From Paludisphaera borealis (GTDB lineage Bacteria; Planctomycetota; Planctomycetia; Isosphaerales; Isosphaeraceae), in contig NZ_CP019082.1 of the NCBI RefSeq assembly GCF_001956985.1, positions 6,014,001 to 6,078,000 of the forward strand: a DNA stretch of 64,000 nt, written 5' to 3'. The first letter of the stretch is position 1. Each line of letters opens with the position of its first letter. The position numbers and the translations under genes are program-made. Shown piece by piece: positions 8,432 to 18,390 of this stretch. The notes under the pieces were generated by a model. The model saw only the letters and a program-made list of their open reading frames with translations. It had not been told where the DNA came from and made no database searches.

Positions 8432-8460
8432 TTGACTTGCGCGGAAACGCCGCTTATAGT
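8432..8460 (+). promoter_or_regulatory. Sigma-70-like promoter for the DUF1559 gene
   Basis: TTGACT at 8432-8437 and TATAGT at 8455-8460 are separated by exactly 17 bases, close to the housekeeping consensus and unusual against the GC-rich background. Transcription would start near 8467, about 210 bases before the GTG start codon. Confidence 0.65.
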
Positions 8461-8470
8461 CTGGCGATGA

Positions 8471-8485
8471 GACTGAATCTCAGTC
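8471..8485. promoter_or_regulatory. Inverted repeat GACTGA-ATC-TCAGTC just after the predicted transcription start
   Basis: A perfect 6-bp inverted repeat with a 3-base centre lies about 5-19 bases past the predicted transcription start. That is a usual position for a repressor operator or a 5' RNA hairpin. Its TGAATCTCA core recurs at 8608-8616. Confidence 0.4.
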
Positions 8486-8618
8486 GCAATGTAATGGGCC
8501 AGCCTTCCGCCTCAACCCACGACGAAGAAACCCCGTCCGCCACGGCTTGGGGGCCCTTTAGGGGGCCATGGCCATGCCGAGCAGAGGGTTTGTTCGGACG
8601 CGACTCCTGAATCTCACC

Positions 8619-8643
8619 GTTGACACTTGAACTCAGTGTCAAC
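8619..8643. promoter_or_regulatory. Leader hairpin upstream of the DUF1559 start codon
   Basis: A perfect 9-bp stem, GTTGACACT pairing with AGTGTCAAC, encloses a 7-base loop. It ends 33 bases before the GTG start and about 18 bases before the GGAG ribosome site. There is no T-run after it, so it is not a classical terminator. It could be a protein-binding site or an RNA structure governing translation or stability. Confidence 0.5.
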
Positions 8644-8676
8644 TTCCTGCCGAGCCACTGACCGGAGATTCCTCCC

Positions 8677-9753
8677 GTGAAACGAAATCTACGCTCAACC
8701 GGCGGCTTCACCTTGATCGAGCTGTTGGTGGTCATCGCGATCATCGCGGTGTTGATCTCTTTGCTTCTACCCGCCGTTCAGTCGGCCCGCGAGGCCGCCC
8801 GACGCATCCAGTGCACCAATAACTTGAAGCAGCTCGGCCTGGCGCTTCACAACTACGTCGACTCGGTCAACTCTCTGCCCCCGGCCTCGCAGGGGGGCTA
8901 CGGCTATGTTTATATGAATTACACGGGGTACAGCTTCTTGCTGCCCTATATCGAGCAGACGAACGGCTACAACGTCTTCAATTTCAGTTTGAACACCGGC
9001 GGGTCGCTCCCGATACAGGGGTGGTCGCAGTGGGGCAACAGCACCGCCTTCACTCTCCAGTTCGGCATGTTCCTCTGCCCGTCGAATCGTGCGGTGGGTG
9101 AAGTCGGCACGACGACGAGCGACGGTTGGTCGGTCGAGAAGGCGGCCGTGACCGATTACCTTTTCAACGGCGGCGCCGGACGGTTCGTGGTTCGCGGGTA
9201 CGGCGAAACCAACCGCATGGGGCCGTTCGGTTTCGACTCGGCCACGCGACTGGCCGAATTCCAGGACGGCGCCAGCAACACATTTCTGATGGGCGAGGCG
9301 GCCGGCGGCAACGCTCGCAACAAATTCTACGCTTCCGGCACCACGACGCGGGTCTGCCTGCCTTTGGCGGCGGCCTATCCGACGGTTCCCGTCTACTACG
9401 ACAACTTGATGTTCATGGCCTACGGTCGCTCGCGGACGTGGACGCGAGGTGGGGTGACGGCTCGGATCATCGGCGGCCTCATCGCCCGGACCGTCGATTC
9501 GGTCGGCACCGCCTACGCGCTCAACGATTGCGGCGCCGCATCCACTACCGACCTGTTCGATCTACCCCCCGGCGCCGCGTATCCGCTTCCCGGTCAGGCC
9601 TTGCCGAATTTCCGGTCGGCCCACCCCGGTGCGACCAACTTCCTGTTCGGCGACGGCACCGTTCGCACCATCAAGGACTCGATCGCCCCGAGCGTGTACC
9701 AGGCGCTTTCCACCATGAACGCCGGCGAAGTCGTCTCTTCCGACGCGTTCTAA
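8677..9753 (+). CDS. DUF1559 prepilin-like protein with H-X9-DG tail
   Basis: 358 residues from a GTG start preceded by GGAG. The N-terminus is a type IV prepilin/pseudopilin signal: basic residues, then [19 protein letters not shown], with processing expected after the Gly and methylation of the Phe. It leads into the conserved [17 protein letters not shown]...[13 protein letters not shown] segment of DUF1559 proteins. The C-terminus has [18 protein letters not shown], the H-X9-DG signature. The family is greatly expanded in planctomycetes; its members are thought to be exported pseudopilin-like cell-surface proteins of unknown role. The small lipoprotein gene 37 bp downstream is a common companion. 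A pilus-type ATPase begins at 62861, far away. Confidence 0.93.
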   Translation: MKRNLRSTGGFTLIELLVVIAIIAVLISLLLPAVQSAREAARRIQCTNNLKQLGLALHNYVDSVNSLPPASQGGYGYVYMNYTGYSFLLPYIEQTNGYNVFNFSLNTGGSLPIQGWSQWGNSTAFTLQFGMFLCPSNRAVGEVGTTTSDGWSVEKAAVTDYLFNGGAGRFVVRGYGETNRMGPFGFDSATRLAEFQDGASNTFLMGEAAGGNARNKFYASGTTTRVCLPLAAAYPTVPVYYDNLMFMAYGRSRTWTRGGVTARIIGGLIARTVDSVGTAYALNDCGAASTTDLFDLPPGAAYPLPGQALPNFRSAHPGATNFLFGDGTVRTIKDSIAPSVYQALSTMNAGEVVSSDAF

Positions 9754-9790
9754 TCGTGGCCATCGGGATCTATAGAGGAGTCCGAAGTTC

Positions 9791-10030
9791 ATGACACTGA
9801 AGACCTTGACGAGACTTCTTGCGATCCTCCTGGCGCTCTCCGCCGCCAGGGCGGCGTCCGGATGCGGCGGTGGCGGCGTGTCCCCCCCCTCGAGTCCGGT
9901 GGTCAGCGCCGACTCGGAGGAGGGCAAGCAGGCCCAGGCCGCGGACGAGGCCCTGCGGAAGCTTCGTCGCGAGCAAGAAGCCAAGGCGGCCTCCCGCAAA
10001 CGCGGCCTCAAACTGCCGGCCGAAGGCTGA
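9791..10030 (+). CDS. Small putative lipoprotein
   Basis: 79 residues. A hydrophobic signal (about 5-20) is followed by AASGC (Cys25), which fits a lipobox apart from Ala at the -3 position. A Gly/Ser/Pro linker and a charged helical segment rich in Glu, Lys, Arg and Ala follow (about 45-75). A GAGGAG ribosome site lies about 10 bases before the ATG. It follows the DUF1559 gene closely and on the same strand, an arrangement seen often in planctomycetes, so it may be an envelope partner of that protein. Function unknown. Confidence 0.75.
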   Translation: MTLKTLTRLLAILLALSAARAASGCGGGGVSPPSSPVVSADSEEGKQAQAADEALRKLRREQEAKAASRKRGLKLPAEG

Positions 10031-10105
10031 GCGCGACACCTCGAATCAACCCGACCCCTTCGACATCAACCTGATTTCCCTCCGTTCTCTAGCGAGCCAA
10101 CTTTC

Positions 10106-11767
10106 ATGACATCCGTTCGATCGAAAGCACTCCTCGGCGCCGCCCTGGCGACCGCGTTGATTCTGCCTCAAGCCGCCTGGGCCCACTTCATCTGGATCAA
10201 GGTCGAGTCCGCCGGAAAAGCCGGCGAGTCGAAGATCCAGGCCTTCTTCAATGAAGATCCGGAGCCCGATTCGAAGTTCGTCAAGTACGTCACCGACCTT
10301 CGAATCACGGTCGACGGCCAGACGACGCCCTCCGAGCTGACCGAAGCCACGCGTGACGCCTACTGGGCCGGCAACCCGCCGACCCTGGTCGACGCCGAGC
10401 GCGACCTGGGCGTGAAGACCAAGGGGGACAAGACCTACCACCTCTACTACACGGCCCGCGCTCAGACCGAGCCGGTCGGCGAGAAGGTCAAGGAGCACGG
10501 CGACAAGCTCCGCGTTCGCCTGGTCAAGACCGACGGCAAGCCCCAGATCGAGGTCCTGTTCAACGGCAAGCCGGTGGACAAGGCTCGAATCAAGGTCTAC
10601 CCCGCCGCCGGCGAGTCGACCGAGCTGCCCACCGACGAGAAGGGCCGCGCCGTCGTCGAGAATTTCGAGCAGGGCAAGACGGCTCTGTGGGCCAACTTCA
10701 TCGATCGGACGCCGGGCGAGAAGGACGGCAAGGCGTACGCCGAGACCCGCTACTACGCGACGCTCACGTTCACGCCCGCCGAGAAGGCGCTCGGCGGACA
10801 GTCGGCGGTCAAGGCGACGACGTTCGCCACGATCCCCGCTCCGGCCGTCAACAGCTTCGGCGGCGCCGTGCTCGGCAAGTGGCTCTACGTCTATGGCGGC
10901 CACGTCGGCAAGACTCACAGCTACAGCGAGGAGACGACGGCCAAGCACTTCCGCCGTCTGAACCTGGAAGATCGGAAGACCTGGGAAGAACTTCCGCTCC
11001 AGCAGGATCTCCAGGGGCTCGCCCTGGTCTCCGACGGCAAGTCGCTCTACCGGATCGGCGGCATGGTCGCCAAGAACAAGACGGGTGAGGAGCACGACCT
11101 TCACTCGGTCGCCGATTTCTCCCGGTTCGACCCCGAAACCAAGAGCTGGACCGCGCTCGCGCCGCTCCCCGAACCGCGCTCGACGCACGACGCCATCGTG
11201 GTCGGCCGCACGGTCTACGTCGCGGGCGGATGGCACATGAAAGGCGAGTCCGACGAGTCGGTTTTCCTCGATTCGGCGGTCGCTTTCAACCTCGATAAGC
11301 CGGAAGACGGCTGGAAGACGATCGCTCAGCCCTTCAAGCGCCGGGCGCTCTCCGTCGCCAGTCACGGCGGCCGTCTCTATGTTCTGGGCGGGCTCGTCGG
11401 CGGCGGCATGACGGTCGACCGTCGGGTCGACGTCTACGACCCGGCGTCCGGCGCCTGGTCGCGCGGGCCCGAACTCCCCGGCGGCGGACGGACCGAAGGT
11501 TTCGGAACCTCGGCTTTCGACATCGCCGGTCGGCTCTATTACAGCGGCTCGTCCGGACGGATCTACCGCCTCGACGACGCCGGCGACAAATGGGAAGCCG
11601 TCGGCGCCTGGGCCCTCCCGCGCCTGACTCACCGGCTGCTGCCCGGCCCCGACGATTCGATCCTCGCGGTCGGCGGCGCCTCCAAGGCGTCGAGCCAGAC
11701 GGCGGAAATCGAGATCGTCCACGTCCGAACGCCGGTCAAGCCGACCACCGCATCGGCCGGCGAGTAA
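10106..11767 (+). CDS. Secreted DUF4198-like/Kelch-repeat fusion protein
   Basis: 553 residues. A cleavable signal peptide ends near AWAHF. The first ~230 residues look like DUF4198 (AHFIWIKV at the mature N-terminus, a carboxypeptidase-regulatory-like fold with a PVDKARIKVY segment), a family associated with periplasmic metal uptake. The remainder carries about six Kelch-type repeats with GG doublets (VYGG, RIGG, VAGG, VLGG, AVGG) that would form a beta-propeller. The mature N-terminal His could bind metal, as in some members of this family (inference). It follows the lipoprotein by 75 bp on the same strand. Neither ligand nor partner can be seen. Confidence 0.8.
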   Translation: MTSVRSKALLGAALATALILPQAAWAHFIWIKVESAGKAGESKIQAFFNEDPEPDSKFVKYVTDLRITVDGQTTPSELTEATRDAYWAGNPPTLVDAERDLGVKTKGDKTYHLYYTARAQTEPVGEKVKEHGDKLRVRLVKTDGKPQIEVLFNGKPVDKARIKVYPAAGESTELPTDEKGRAVVENFEQGKTALWANFIDRTPGEKDGKAYAETRYYATLTFTPAEKALGGQSAVKATTFATIPAPAVNSFGGAVLGKWLYVYGGHVGKTHSYSEETTAKHFRRLNLEDRKTWEELPLQQDLQGLALVSDGKSLYRIGGMVAKNKTGEEHDLHSVADFSRFDPETKSWTALAPLPEPRSTHDAIVVGRTVYVAGGWHMKGESDESVFLDSAVAFNLDKPEDGWKTIAQPFKRRALSVASHGGRLYVLGGLVGGGMTVDRRVDVYDPASGAWSRGPELPGGGRTEGFGTSAFDIAGRLYYSGSSGRIYRLDDAGDKWEAVGAWALPRLTHRLLPGPDDSILAVGGASKASSQTAEIEIVHVRTPVKPTTASAGE

Positions 11768-11832
11768 AGACGTTCAGACCGAACGTCCTCGCTGTTCGCC
11801 TCCAATCCAACCACGATGCCGCGAGGCTCCAG

Positions 11833-11876
11833 CGGCGTCTCGGCGACTCTCTCCAAACAGAGGCGCCGAGACGCCG
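11833..11876 (+). terminator. Perfect 13-bp hairpin after the Kelch gene
   Basis: CGGCGTCTCGGCG (11833-11845) pairs perfectly with 11864-11876 across an 18-base loop, 66 bp after the Kelch stop codon. There is no T-tract, so it is either a factor-dependent terminator or a 3' stabilising structure. Confidence 0.45.
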
Positions 11877-11975
11877 CCGGGGCTTCGCGGCTTTCGACGT
11901 TTGGGCCGAAGCGCGGCGCAGACGCCATCGCGAAATGTCGATGTGTTGCATGGATCAATGAAGTCCGGAACCGCA

Positions 11976-12004
11976 TTGACAGCGATGACGTTTACGTTGA
12001 AGAT
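11976..12004 (+). promoter_or_regulatory. Possible promoter of the dab operon
   Basis: TTGACA at 11976-11981 is a perfect -35 box. The sequence 17 bases on is GAAGAT, a weak -10, within an AT-rich patch (GAAGATATTTAATG). The start codon is about 340 bases further, so an additional, closer promoter cannot be excluded. Confidence 0.3.
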
Positions 12005-12346
12005 ATTTAATGTAAAAATCGTCCGAGGCTCAGTTCCCTCCCATTGGACTCGGACCGTCGATTTCCCCCTGACTCGACGCGTCGAGCTGTTTTCGACTCG
12101 GGTGAAGCCCTTGGTCCGCGTGGGACCAGACGAATTTGAAGTTTCTCGTCTGGTCGGCGGTGCCGGTTTGGAGGCCGTCCAATCGCGGTTTCGTTTCGAC
12201 CGTCGACTCACGTGCTTTCGACTGTTTTCGTGGTCTTACGAACTTCTCGACATGCGGACGTGCGCCCGGGCGCGTATCGAGCATGAATCAGCGGAGGCGC
12301 TGCACGGTTGGACCTCCGTGGAATAATTCGATATAGCGATTCGCCA

Positions 12347-15300
12347 ATGGCTCAGGTCTCAGGGATTCGGGGCGCACCTTCCGTGAATGACACAAGCGTC
12401 AGCGAAGCACTCGTTCGTACCACTTCCGACGAATCCACGAATTTCCGCGATCTTGAACACCAGATCGAACACGCGTCCCACTATTTGCCGTCGCAAGGGC
12501 CCATCACCGTCTTCGTGCATCACAACACGCTGCACGCTTTCGAAGAAGACACGTTCGATGTGGCGGTTCGAAAAGGGGCGACGACCTACGGGTGTCATCC
12601 CTATCCGCCCGAGGAGTCGTTTCGACGCGAGCTGGCGCGCGGTCGGATCACACCCGACGACCTGGCCTCGGTGCTGATCGACGACCTCGGCGATCAGGCC
12701 GACCAGTTGATCGGTTTCATGGGGACGCGATACCACCTCCGCCTCGCCATGCTCGAGCATCCGCTCCGGCTCGGCACCGACGCGGAGCTGCACTGGTTGA
12801 TCGTCGAGTCCGACGCGCTCCGTCGGTTCCGAAGCGAAACGTCGCCCGACGTTCGGCTCCAGCTCGTCGACCACACCCGGCACTGGGTCATGAGAGAGTA
12901 TCTGACGCAGTCGCCCCAATCGGCTGATGAGAGTCGTCAGCTCGTCGACTCCTTGATCGCGAAGTTCGGCGCCTCGAAGTCGGAAAACTGGTCGACCGAG
13001 CGTTGGGAAGCCTTCACGCTCACGCTGCTCTGGCGAATCTGCCGCAACGGCGTCCAGTCCGCGAAGCAGCCGGTCTCGCCGCCGCCCCCTCTCCGCCACC
13101 GAGATCTTCTGCTCCAGGCTTCGGGGCAAGACACCGACCTGCTGGCCCACGAGGTGCTGATTCGCTTCTGCGGGGCCTTCCTCGATCAGGGGTTTGGCGC
13201 GTGGCCCCTACCGAATCGGGACGATGGCTTCTATCGGGCTTTCCTCGACCTGTACGGCGATTCCCGCCCCGTCCTCGAGTGGTTGGCTCCCTTGCCCGAG
13301 GAGCTGCGAAGAATCGAGCGAGCCGGACTCTCGCCGCTGGGGTCCATCGCCGAGTCGCTGGATCTCCTGGGTGTCCCGGAGTCGGATCGCGAGGAATACA
13401 TCACGCAGACGCTGATCGCCCTGCGCGGCTGGGCCGGCATGCTCAGGCAGATGGAGACGAACGCGGAATGGACTGTCCGCCCCGCGCCGGCGGGGACGCT
13501 TACGGAATTCCTGGCCGTGCGACTGATCCTCGAGCGGCTGGCCCTGCGATGGGCGGGTCGCGAAGTTCTTCAGAAGGACGTCGACCTGCGTGAAATGCGG
13601 GGAGAGCTGACCCCCCTTCTTCCTCCACCGCAACGGTCGAGCGCCGATCAGCGAGCTTATCTCGTGTTCCAGTTGGCGCAACTTCGAGGCTGGAGCCCCG
13701 CCGAGCTGACTCGTCTCTCGAAGACCGAGTGGGCGCGGCTCGTCGCCGAGATCGAGTCGTTCGGCAGCTTCGATCGCCGACGCATCTATCATCTGGCGTA
13801 CGAACGGCGCTACTACCACCAGGTCTTCAACGCGCTCATCACGCACCCGAACTCGACCGTTGGATCGGTGACCGGCGTCGAGGCCGCGGCCAGACCCGCC
13901 TTCCAGACCGTCCACTGCCTCGACGACCGGGAAGAGTCGCTTCGCCGCCACCTGGAAGAGGTCGACCCCGATTGCGAGACGTTCGGCGTGGCCGGCTTCT
14001 ACGGCGTCGCGATGTACTATCGCGGGGTCGCCGAGGCGCACTACCGTCCCCTTTGCCCGGTCAATATCAAGCCGACCCACTACGTCCGCGAAGTCCCCTT
14101 ACGCTCGTTGGGCGACGCCAGCCGGTTTCAGGAGTTGGTGCGACGCTGGATCGGCCGGACTTCGCATCGCCTGCATATCGGATCTCGGAGCTTCGTCGGC
14201 GGCTTCCTGACGGGATTGCTCGGTTCCCTGGCGACGGTCCCGTTGGTCATGCGCGTCCTGCTGCCAAGAAGGACCGCGCGACTGAGGCGGTTCTTGAGCC
14301 GGATCATGACGCCGCCGCTGACTCAGCTCACCCTGGAACAATGCAAACAGGTGGACGATCCCGGGAACGGGCGGCTTGGATACTCCCTCGGGGAAAGGAC
14401 CGCGATCGTCGACGGCTTGCTCCGAGGTTGCGGCATGACGGCTGGGTTCGCGCCTCTCGTCATCGTTGCAGGCCACGGTTCGTCGAGCCTCAACAACCCC
14501 CAGGCGGCGGCTTATGACTGCGGCGCCTGTGGCGGAGCTCGCGGCGGGCCGAATGCCCGCGCCTTCGCCGAGATGGCGAACGACCCGCGCGTGCGGCAGG
14601 GACTCGCCCAGACCGGCCTGGTGATTCCCGACGACGTGCACTTCGTCGGCGCCTACCACAATACGTGCAGCGACGGTTTCGATTGGTTCGATCTCGATCG
14701 CCTGCCATCGTCGCATGAGGAGAACCTCAAGAGGGCGACGAACGCCCTTGAGGAAGCTCGCCGACGGGATGCGCACGAACGATGCCGGAGGTTCCAGTCG
14801 GCCCCGCTGACTTTGACGGTCGACGAGGCTCTCCGCCATGTGGAGGGACGGGCCGAAGACCTCTCGCAGACCCGAGCGGAATGCGGCCATGCCACGAACG
14901 CCTTCACGTTCGTCGGGCGTCGCTCGCGGACACGCGGGCTGTTCATGGATCGCCGGGCCTTCCTCACCTCGTACGACGCATCGCAGGACGATGCTCAGGG
15001 CACGATCCTCAGGGGCTTGATGCGCGCCGTCGTTCCGGTCTGCGGAGGCATCAGCCTGGAGTACTACTTCTCCCGAGTGGATCCGACGGGTTACGGCTGT
15101 GGGACGAAGCTGCCGCACAACGTGACCGCCCTCCTGGGCGTGATGGATGGGGCGGCCAGCGACCTTCGCCCGGGGCTTCCCTGGCAGATGGTCGAGCTTC
15201 ACGAGCCGATGCGGATGCTGTTCATCGTGGAGACGACGCCCGAGATCCTCGCCGCGTTGATCGCCGCCGACCCGAACGTCGAACGCCTCGTCCGTAACGG

Positions 15301-15514
15301 CTGGGTCCACATGGCGACCCTCGATTACGATTCTCCGACCATACGCGTCTACCGAGACGGCCGGTTTCAATGTTACGACGGTCCGATCGAGAGCCTGCCG
15401 ACGTCGCCTTCGTCGTCCGCGTGGTATCGAGGCTGGCGCGATTACTTGGGGTTCGCCTCGATTCTTCCCAGCTCGGCGCCGAAAGCCCGGAACGACCAGG
15501 AGCCTCGATCATGA
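12347..15514 (+). CDS. dabA: DabA-type inorganic carbon transporter subunit (UPF0753/DUF2309)
   Basis: 1055 residues from ATG 12347; a TTG 39 bp upstream is in frame but less likely. The protein belongs to DUF2309, whose characterised members (DabA of Halothiobacillus, MpsB of Staphylococcus) work with a NuoL-like protein to take up and hydrate CO2. The four zinc-site residues of DabA are recognisable: Cys524 and Asp526 in HCLDDREES, then His710 in AGHGSSS and Cys725 in YDCGACGG. The His-Cys spacing of 15 equals that of the Halothiobacillus protein, and the site resembles a beta-carbonic anhydrase. It is soluble and would sit on the cytosolic face of its membrane partner. The stop overlaps the next start as ATGA. 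Confidence 0.9.
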   Translation: MAQVSGIRGAPSVNDTSVSEALVRTTSDESTNFRDLEHQIEHASHYLPSQGPITVFVHHNTLHAFEEDTFDVAVRKGATTYGCHPYPPEESFRRELARGRITPDDLASVLIDDLGDQADQLIGFMGTRYHLRLAMLEHPLRLGTDAELHWLIVESDALRRFRSETSPDVRLQLVDHTRHWVMREYLTQSPQSADESRQLVDSLIAKFGASKSENWSTERWEAFTLTLLWRICRNGVQSAKQPVSPPPPLRHRDLLLQASGQDTDLLAHEVLIRFCGAFLDQGFGAWPLPNRDDGFYRAFLDLYGDSRPVLEWLAPLPEELRRIERAGLSPLGSIAESLDLLGVPESDREEYITQTLIALRGWAGMLRQMETNAEWTVRPAPAGTLTEFLAVRLILERLALRWAGREVLQKDVDLREMRGELTPLLPPPQRSSADQRAYLVFQLAQLRGWSPAELTRLSKTEWARLVAEIESFGSFDRRRIYHLAYERRYYHQVFNALITHPNSTVGSVTGVEAAARPAFQTVHCLDDREESLRRHLEEVDPDCETFGVAGFYGVAMYYRGVAEAHYRPLCPVNIKPTHYVREVPLRSLGDASRFQELVRRWIGRTSHRLHIGSRSFVGGFLTGLLGSLATVPLVMRVLLPRRTARLRRFLSRIMTPPLTQLTLEQCKQVDDPGNGRLGYSLGERTAIVDGLLRGCGMTAGFAPLVIVAGHGSSSLNNPQAAAYDCGACGGARGGPNARAFAEMANDPRVRQGLAQTGLVIPDDVHFVGAYHNTCSDGFDWFDLDRLPSSHEENLKRATNALEEARRRDAHERCRRFQSAPLTLTVDEALRHVEGRAEDLSQTRAECGHATNAFTFVGRRSRTRGLFMDRRAFLTSYDASQDDAQGTILRGLMRAVVPVCGGISLEYYFSRVDPTGYGCGTKLPHNVTALLGVMDGAASDLRPGLPWQMVELHEPMRMLFIVETTPEILAALIAADPNVERLVRNGWVHMATLDYDSPTIRVYRDGRFQCYDGPIESLPTSPSSSAWYRGWRDYLGFASILPSSAPKARNDQEPRS

Positions 15515-16896
15515 ATCCGTGGATTTTCGACGTGCTCGGGCTCGCCGCGATCGGGGCGCCGGCGCTGCTGTTGAGCGTATTCGGCCTCGCGAGTCTGGCG
15601 TCGCGCCCTCTGAGCGAAGAGGCCATAGCGCGTTGGACCGCCTCTTGCGTTTGCTGCGGCCTGTTCGCGGTCGTCACGATGTTCTCAATCATGCTCTGGA
15701 CGGGACTTCGGTACGTCCCCGTCGAGATCGGCGACTGGGTCGCCCTTCCCGAGGAGAGCTTCCGGTTTCAGCTCAAGTTCGTCTTCGACCGTCTCTCCAT
15801 ACCCTTCGCCGCGTTGTCGTTCGTGATCGTCGGCGTCGTCGGGGCGTTCGCCAACCGCTACCTGCACCGTGAGCCGGGCTACCGTCGATTCTTCCTGTAT
15901 TTCGCGGTGTTCTTGCTAGGCATGATCGTCGCGGCCTTGGCCGGCACGATCGAGACGTTGTTCCTTGGTTGGGAACTGGTCGGGCTGTCGTCGGCCCTGC
16001 TCGTGGCGTTCTTCCACGAGCGGCCCGCCCCGGTCTTCAACGCGCAGCGGATCTGGTCGGTCTACCGGATTTCGGACGCGGCGTTCTTGATCGCGGCCTT
16101 GATGCTCCATCACGTCACGGGTTCGGGCGACTTCGCCGTTCTGACGGGATCAGGGCCCTGGCCGCACGGCGAGGCGGCGCTCACGTCGGCCCAGGCGCTG
16201 GGAGTGGGGCTCTTGCTCCTGATCGCTGCGGCGGGCAAGTCGGGCTTGATCCCGTTCTCGGGTTGGCTGCCTCGGGCGATGGAAGGACCGACGCCGTCGA
16301 GCGCCGCCTTCTACGGCGCGCTCTCGGTACACCTCGGGGTTTATTTGCTGCTCCGCGTCAGCCCGATCCTGGAGTTGTCGACGTTGTTGTGCATCGCGGT
16401 CGTGGCGATCGGCCTGGCGTCTGCCGCCTTCGGAGTGATCGCCGGCCGGGTGCAGACCGACGTGAAATGCGCGCTGGCTTATGCGTCGCTGACTCAGGTC
16501 GGGATCATCACGGCGGAGATCGGCCTGGGCTTTCGCTACCTGCCGTTGATCCACATCATTGGCCACGTGTGCCAGCGCACGCTTCAGTTGCTTCGCTCGC
16601 CCTCGCTACTTCACGACTACCACCAGCTCGAGAACGCGATCGGCGGCCATCTGCATTACGACGACAGCCTCTCAAGGCGCTGGCTTTCGGCCGCGACGCG
16701 GAAGAGGCTCTACCGGATCGGACTGGACCGGGGTCAGCTCGACGGTGGGCTCGACCGTTTCATCGTTCGCCCGTTCATGAGGGGATTCCGGTGGTGCGAC
16801 CGGATGGAGCGACGTTGGACCGATCTACTTACGGGGCGAATCTCGCGCGAGTCGGACCACGTCGCGTCCGTCGCGCCGACGGCTGAGGAGTTGTGA
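15511..16896 (+). CDS. dabB: NuoL-like membrane subunit of the DabA operon (DabB-like)
   Basis: 461 residues from ATG 15511, overlapping the dabA stop by 4 bp. It is a multi-pass proton-conducting antiporter-type protein like complex I subunit L. The conserved helix [16 protein letters not shown] carries the antiporter Glu, and [21 protein letters not shown] carries the central Lys and the family Pro-rich loop. A later [14 protein letters not shown] segment stands where NuoL has a His/Lys helix, with the Lys replaced. A C-terminal soluble tail (about 395-461) follows instead of NuoL's long lateral helix. By analogy with DabB/MpsA it should couple ion flow to CO2 or bicarbonate capture by DabA. 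Confidence 0.85.
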   Translation: MNPWIFDVLGLAAIGAPALLLSVFGLASLASRPLSEEAIARWTASCVCCGLFAVVTMFSIMLWTGLRYVPVEIGDWVALPEESFRFQLKFVFDRLSIPFAALSFVIVGVVGAFANRYLHREPGYRRFFLYFAVFLLGMIVAALAGTIETLFLGWELVGLSSALLVAFFHERPAPVFNAQRIWSVYRISDAAFLIAALMLHHVTGSGDFAVLTGSGPWPHGEAALTSAQALGVGLLLLIAAAGKSGLIPFSGWLPRAMEGPTPSSAAFYGALSVHLGVYLLLRVSPILELSTLLCIAVVAIGLASAAFGVIAGRVQTDVKCALAYASLTQVGIITAEIGLGFRYLPLIHIIGHVCQRTLQLLRSPSLLHDYHQLENAIGGHLHYDDSLSRRWLSAATRKRLYRIGLDRGQLDGGLDRFIVRPFMRGFRWCDRMERRWTDLLTGRISRESDHVASVAPTAEEL

Positions 16897-18356
16897 TGAA
16901 CGTGCTTCGCCTTCCCTGGCTCGAGCTGGGAGTTTTCATCCCGCTGATCGGCGCCTTGTGGGTCCGATTCCGAAGCGATCCCGACGACGCGCGCCGGCAC
17001 GGTTTGATCGTCGCGGGTCTGACTCTCGTGTGCATGATCGGCGGCTGGGTCGACTTCGAATCGCTCCAGACGAACGACGCTCGGGATTCGTGGAGCCCGC
17101 TGGCGTACTTGTTCGGCCGCAACGTTTTCGTGGTCGACGAGTTGAGCGCGCCGTTGCTGGCGCTGACCGCTCTGCTCTATTTCCTGACGATCCTCTCGAC
17201 GATGCGGGCCAAGGCTCGCGTGTTCTCCTTCGAGCGGTCGTTGACGTCGGAGGCGATCCTGCTGGCCACCTTCGCCTGCGCGATCCCCTGGGGCCTGGTG
17301 GCGCTGCTGGCTCTCGGCACGGTTCCTCCCTATTTGGAGCTTCGCCAAAACAAGAAGCCGACCCGCGTCTACCTCGCCCACATGGGCCTGTTCATTCTGC
17401 TGCTGGTCCTCGGCGAGATCGCCGTCGAGCGGACGGCCTCGTCGTCAGAGCAATCGCTCATCGCGATCCTCTTGTTGACGGCCGCCGTCCTGGTGCGGAG
17501 CGGCGTCGTTCCGGTCCATTGCTGGATGACCGACCTCTTCGAGCACGCGAGCCTGGGCACCGCGATCCTGTTCGTCACGCCGATGGTCGGGGTCTACGGC
17601 GTCGCCCGGATCATCCTGCCCGTGGCGCCGCAGTGGGCTCTCCAGGCGATCTCGATGATATCCCTCTTCACGGCCCTGTATGCGGCCGGGATGGCTCTGG
17701 TCCAACGCGAGGCGCGTCGCTTCTTCTGTTACCTGTTCCTGAGCCATTCTTCACTGGTGCTCGTCGGCATCGAGACCGCCGTGCCCGTGGGGCTCACCGG
17801 CTCGCTCAGCCTCTGGCTTTCCGTCGCGCTGTCCATGACCGGGTTCGGCCTGGCGTTGCGTTGCGTCGAGTCGCGCGTGGGCCGCATCCTGCTGACGGAG
17901 TTTCACGGCTTGTACGAGCAGATCCCGATGATGGCCGGGCTGTTCCTGCTGACGGGGCTGGCCAGTATCGGCTTTCCCGGCACCGTCGGGTTCGTCGGCG
18001 TGGAGCTGGTCGTCGAGGGTGCCGTTCAGGCCCTGCCGCTCGTCGCGCCCCTGGTCGTCGTCGTCACGGCGCTCAACGGTCTTGCGGTGATCCAGGCGTA
18101 TTTCCGGATCTTCACGGGTCGGCCTTATCCCTCGACGATCGATCTTCAGGTTCGCCCTTCCGAACGAGCCTCGGTGCTGATCATTTCCGCCCTCATCCTG
18201 GTCGGCGGTCTCTATCCTCAACTCGGCGTCAGCAATCGTTACCGGGCCGCGTTGAAGCTCGTCGGCATGCGGTCGCACGGGGAAGCGCCGACGCCGGCTC
18301 ACGACCATCGGCCTCCTCAGGTCGGTCTGAACCTGGCGCCCGACGCGCCGCGTTGA
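16896..18356 (+). CDS. Second complex I-like membrane subunit (NuoM/NuoN-like) of the dab operon
   Basis: 486 residues from ATG 16896, which shares one base with the preceding stop; GAGGAG sits 5 bases upstream. It has about 13-14 hydrophobic segments. VRSGVVPVHCWMTDLFEHA corresponds to the NuoM/N loop with Lys replaced by Arg, and IPMMAGLFLLTGLASIGFPGTVGFVG matches the NuoM helix around the conserved LxxxGLPG. The known two-gene DAC/MpsAB systems have only one Nuo-like subunit, so this protein is an extra component or the second half of the ion channel. The C-terminus is a short hydrophilic tail rich in Pro and His. No other complex I genes lie nearby, so it is not part of a nuo operon. Confidence 0.8.
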   Translation: MNVLRLPWLELGVFIPLIGALWVRFRSDPDDARRHGLIVAGLTLVCMIGGWVDFESLQTNDARDSWSPLAYLFGRNVFVVDELSAPLLALTALLYFLTILSTMRAKARVFSFERSLTSEAILLATFACAIPWGLVALLALGTVPPYLELRQNKKPTRVYLAHMGLFILLLVLGEIAVERTASSSEQSLIAILLLTAAVLVRSGVVPVHCWMTDLFEHASLGTAILFVTPMVGVYGVARIILPVAPQWALQAISMISLFTALYAAGMALVQREARRFFCYLFLSHSSLVLVGIETAVPVGLTGSLSLWLSVALSMTGFGLALRCVESRVGRILLTEFHGLYEQIPMMAGLFLLTGLASIGFPGTVGFVGVELVVEGAVQALPLVAPLVVVVTALNGLAVIQAYFRIFTGRPYPSTIDLQVRPSERASVLIISALILVGGLYPQLGVSNRYRAALKLVGMRSHGEAPTPAHDHRPPQVGLNLAPDAPR

Positions 18357-18390
18357 GGTTCGTTGCGCGACCCAAGGCGAAGATGTCGCT

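Larger units (their letters stand above)
8319..8676. other. Long leader region of the DUF1559 gene
   Basis: 358 bp without a gene between the kinase and the DUF1559 gene. It contains a near-consensus promoter (8432-8460), a small inverted repeat just after the predicted transcription start, a repeated TGAATCTCA (8474-8482 and 8608-8616) and a strong hairpin close to the start codon (8619-8643). The predicted 5' leader is about 210 bases. Confidence 0.6.
11768..12346. other. Non-coding region upstream of the dab operon
   Basis: 579 bp with no convincing gene. It begins with a strong hairpin (11833-11876) that probably ends the preceding transcript. It then turns locally AT-rich around 11976-12020, where the promoter of the dab genes may lie. 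The last 300 bp show nothing I recognise. Confidence 0.5.

Noticed and set aside
16896-18356. The two Nuo-like genes as part of a respiratory complex I operon
   Set aside because: No other nuo genes are adjacent and both overlap or abut dabA; the DabA context explains them better.
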